DNA of 64,000 nucleotides from Hydractinia symbiolongicarpus (lineage: Eukaryota; Cnidaria; Hydrozoa; Anthoathecata; Hydractiniidae), in contig NC_079876.1 of the NCBI RefSeq assembly GCF_029227915.1, forward strand, positions 2,048,001-2,112,000. Reading direction: 5' to 3'. Within the stretch, counting starts at the first letter, position 1. The number at the start of each line of letters is the position of its first letter. This document shows, one piece after another, positions 62,873-64,000 of the stretch. The notes under the pieces are model-generated. The model was given only the letters and a program-made list of their open reading frames with translations, was not told where the DNA came from and did not search any database. A program made the translations under genes and the position numbers.

Positions 62873-64000
62873 GACGATTAATAAAAGAGGTTTAATCGCC
62901 GGCAAACGAAATCCCGCGATTTCCCGTTAATCCTGGACTCGGCCCGTATAGTCAAAAGTATACAAAGAAAGTACCTAGGGAGTAAACTAATTTCCCAAAC
63001 GATTTTTTAAATTATTATTTCACCACTAAAGCCCATGAGACTTGTAGTTTTTAAAAATGTTTTCATTTTTGATGAGACGCTGAATAAAAGAAGTTTAATC
63101 GCCGGCAAACGAAATCCCGCGATTTCCCGTAAATCCCGGACTCGGCCCGTATAGTCAAAAGTATACAAAGAAAGTACCCGGGGTGTAAACTCATTTCCCG
63201 AACGATTTTTTAAATTATTATTTCACCACTAAAACGCATGAGACTTTTAGTTTTCAGAAATGTTTTCATTTTTGATGAGACGATTAATAAAAGAGGTTTA
63301 ATCGCCGGCAAACGAAATCCCGCGATTTCCCGTTAATCCCGGGCTTGGCCCGTATAGTCGAATGTATACAAAGAAAGTAACCAGGAAGTAAACTCATTTC
63401 CCGAACGATTTTTTAAATTTTTTTTTCACCACTAAAACGCATGAGACTTGTAGTTTTAAAAAATGTTTTCATTTTTGATGAGACGCTGAATAAAAGAAGT
63501 TTAATCGCCGGCAAACGAAAACCTGCGATTTCCCGTAAATCCCGGACTCGGCCCGTATAGTCAAAAGTATACAAAGAAAGTACCCAGGGAGTAAACTAAT
63601 TTCCCAAACGATTTTTTAAATTATTATTTCACCACTAAAGCCCATGAGACTTGTAGTTTTTAAAAATGTTTTCATTTTTGATGAGACGCTGAATAAAAGA
63701 AGTTTAATCGCCGGCAAACGAAATCCCGCGATTTCCCGTAAATCCCGGACTCGGCCCGTATAGTCAAAAGTATACAAAGAAAGTACCCGGGGTGTAAACT
63801 CATTTCCCGAACGATTTTTTAAATTATTATTTCACCACTAAAACGCATGAGACTTTTTGTTTTCAAAAATGTTTTCATTTTTGATGAGACGATTAATAAA
63901 AGAGGTTTAATCGCCGGCAAACGAAATCCCGCGATTTCCCGTTAATCCCGGGCTTGGCCCGTATAGTCGAATGTATACAAAGAAAGTAACCAGGAAGTAA
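62873..64000. repeat. M block, right-hand copy, cut by the window end
   Basis: M1 variants at 62,873, 63,279 and 63,888 pair with 40,752, 41,158 and 41,767 at exactly 22,121 bp. The rare GTACCTAGGG and the GACTTTTAG/CAGAAATG monomer are shared. I saw only single-base differences, such as GATTTTTTATATT at 40.88 kb against GATTTTTTAAATT here, and CCCGATAATCC at 41.82 kb against CCCGTTAATCC here. Confidence 0.85.

Larger units (their letters stand above)
1..64000. repeat. Satellite DNA array, ~203 bp monomer, ~315 tandem copies
   Basis: The same ~203 bp unit recurs head to tail from the first to the last base with no change of orientation and no foreign insertion that I could find. Between the TTCAC anchors at 106 and 63,425 there are 63,319 bp. 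That is 312 monomers with a net loss of only about 17 bp, so length is very tightly kept. The array enters and leaves the window mid-monomer, so both ends lie outside. No gene, tRNA, rRNA or mobile element is visible. Such arrays usually form centromeric or pericentromeric heterochromatin in eukaryotes; that role is inferred here. I do not recognise the monomer as a named satellite. Confidence 0.98.

Noticed and set aside
1-64000. CRISPR-like or iteron-like regular repeats
   Set aside because: Repeats are directly adjacent with no unique spacers between them, the unit is ~203 bp, and there are no cas, rep or other genes. The scale and HOR structure point to eukaryotic satellite DNA.
1-64000. 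tRNA- or Pol III-derived element, rRNA spacer, LTR or telomeric repeat origin
   Set aside because: I saw no B-box sequence, no rRNA-like segment, no TG...CA ends with direct repeats, and no short telomere-type units.
1-64000. Strict A/B alternation (a 406 bp dimer as the true unit)
   Set aside because: Type A and B monomers often alternate, but the 5-mer (A, A, B, B, A) and many N units do not. An ancestral dimer is possible but the window does not show it.

Overview
The whole 64 kb window is one uninterrupted tandem satellite array. I find no supportable protein-coding gene, RNA gene, transposon or unique sequence. The basic unit is about 203 bp (37% GC in a monomer counted by hand), giving roughly 315 monomers, all in the same orientation. 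A clean example is 23,041-23,243. Long homogenised satellite arrays with higher-order repeats (HORs) are typical of centromeric or other heterochromatic DNA in eukaryotes. I do not recognise the monomer as a named family, so the taxon stays open.

Monomers fall into two broad types. Type A reads TAAAACGCATGAG then GTTTTCAAAAATG. Type B reads TAAAGCCCATGAG then GTTTTTAAAAATG. Each also carries diagnostic variants that let individual monomers be followed through the array. Read this way, the window is built from a few ordered cassettes that recur. I call them P, O, M and N.

Layout: 1-3.3 kb is an 11-mer HOR (2,233 bp) with nested trimer and dimer duplications. 3.3-4.6 kb is transitional. 4.6-11.4 kb holds P and O cassettes plus 4-mer (813 bp) and 9-mer (1,828 bp) duplications. 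10.7-19.7 kb is a 15-mer HOR of 3,044 bp in about three copies. 19.7-24.5 kb has O material with a ~2.84 kb repeat. 24.5-26.1 kb is an M cassette and 25.9-31.1 kb is N. 31.1-35.4 kb is mixed O/N with 4-, 6- and 8-mer duplications. 35.4-38.5 kb is an N 14-mer. 38.5-40.75 kb is O. 40.75-46.6 kb is an M block with a regular 5-mer HOR. 46.6-54.7 kb is N in 4-, 8-, 11-, 6- and 11-mer length variants. 54.7-60.8 kb is the N 14-mer (2,841 bp) plus a trimer expansion. 60.8-62.9 kb is O, and 62.9-64 kb is M again.

The right part repeats an earlier part on a ~22 kb scale: 35.6-41.9 kb corresponds to 57.5-64.0 kb at offsets of 21,917 to 22,121 bp. The history is therefore nested: single-monomer, dimer and trimer duplications, then HORs of 4-15 monomers, then ~22 kb blocks. 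Nearly all lengths are integer multiples of the monomer, as expected from in-register unequal exchange or conversion. Short open frames on both strands are by-products of the repeat. Most minus-strand ones open with TTG, and they break wherever an indel occurs.
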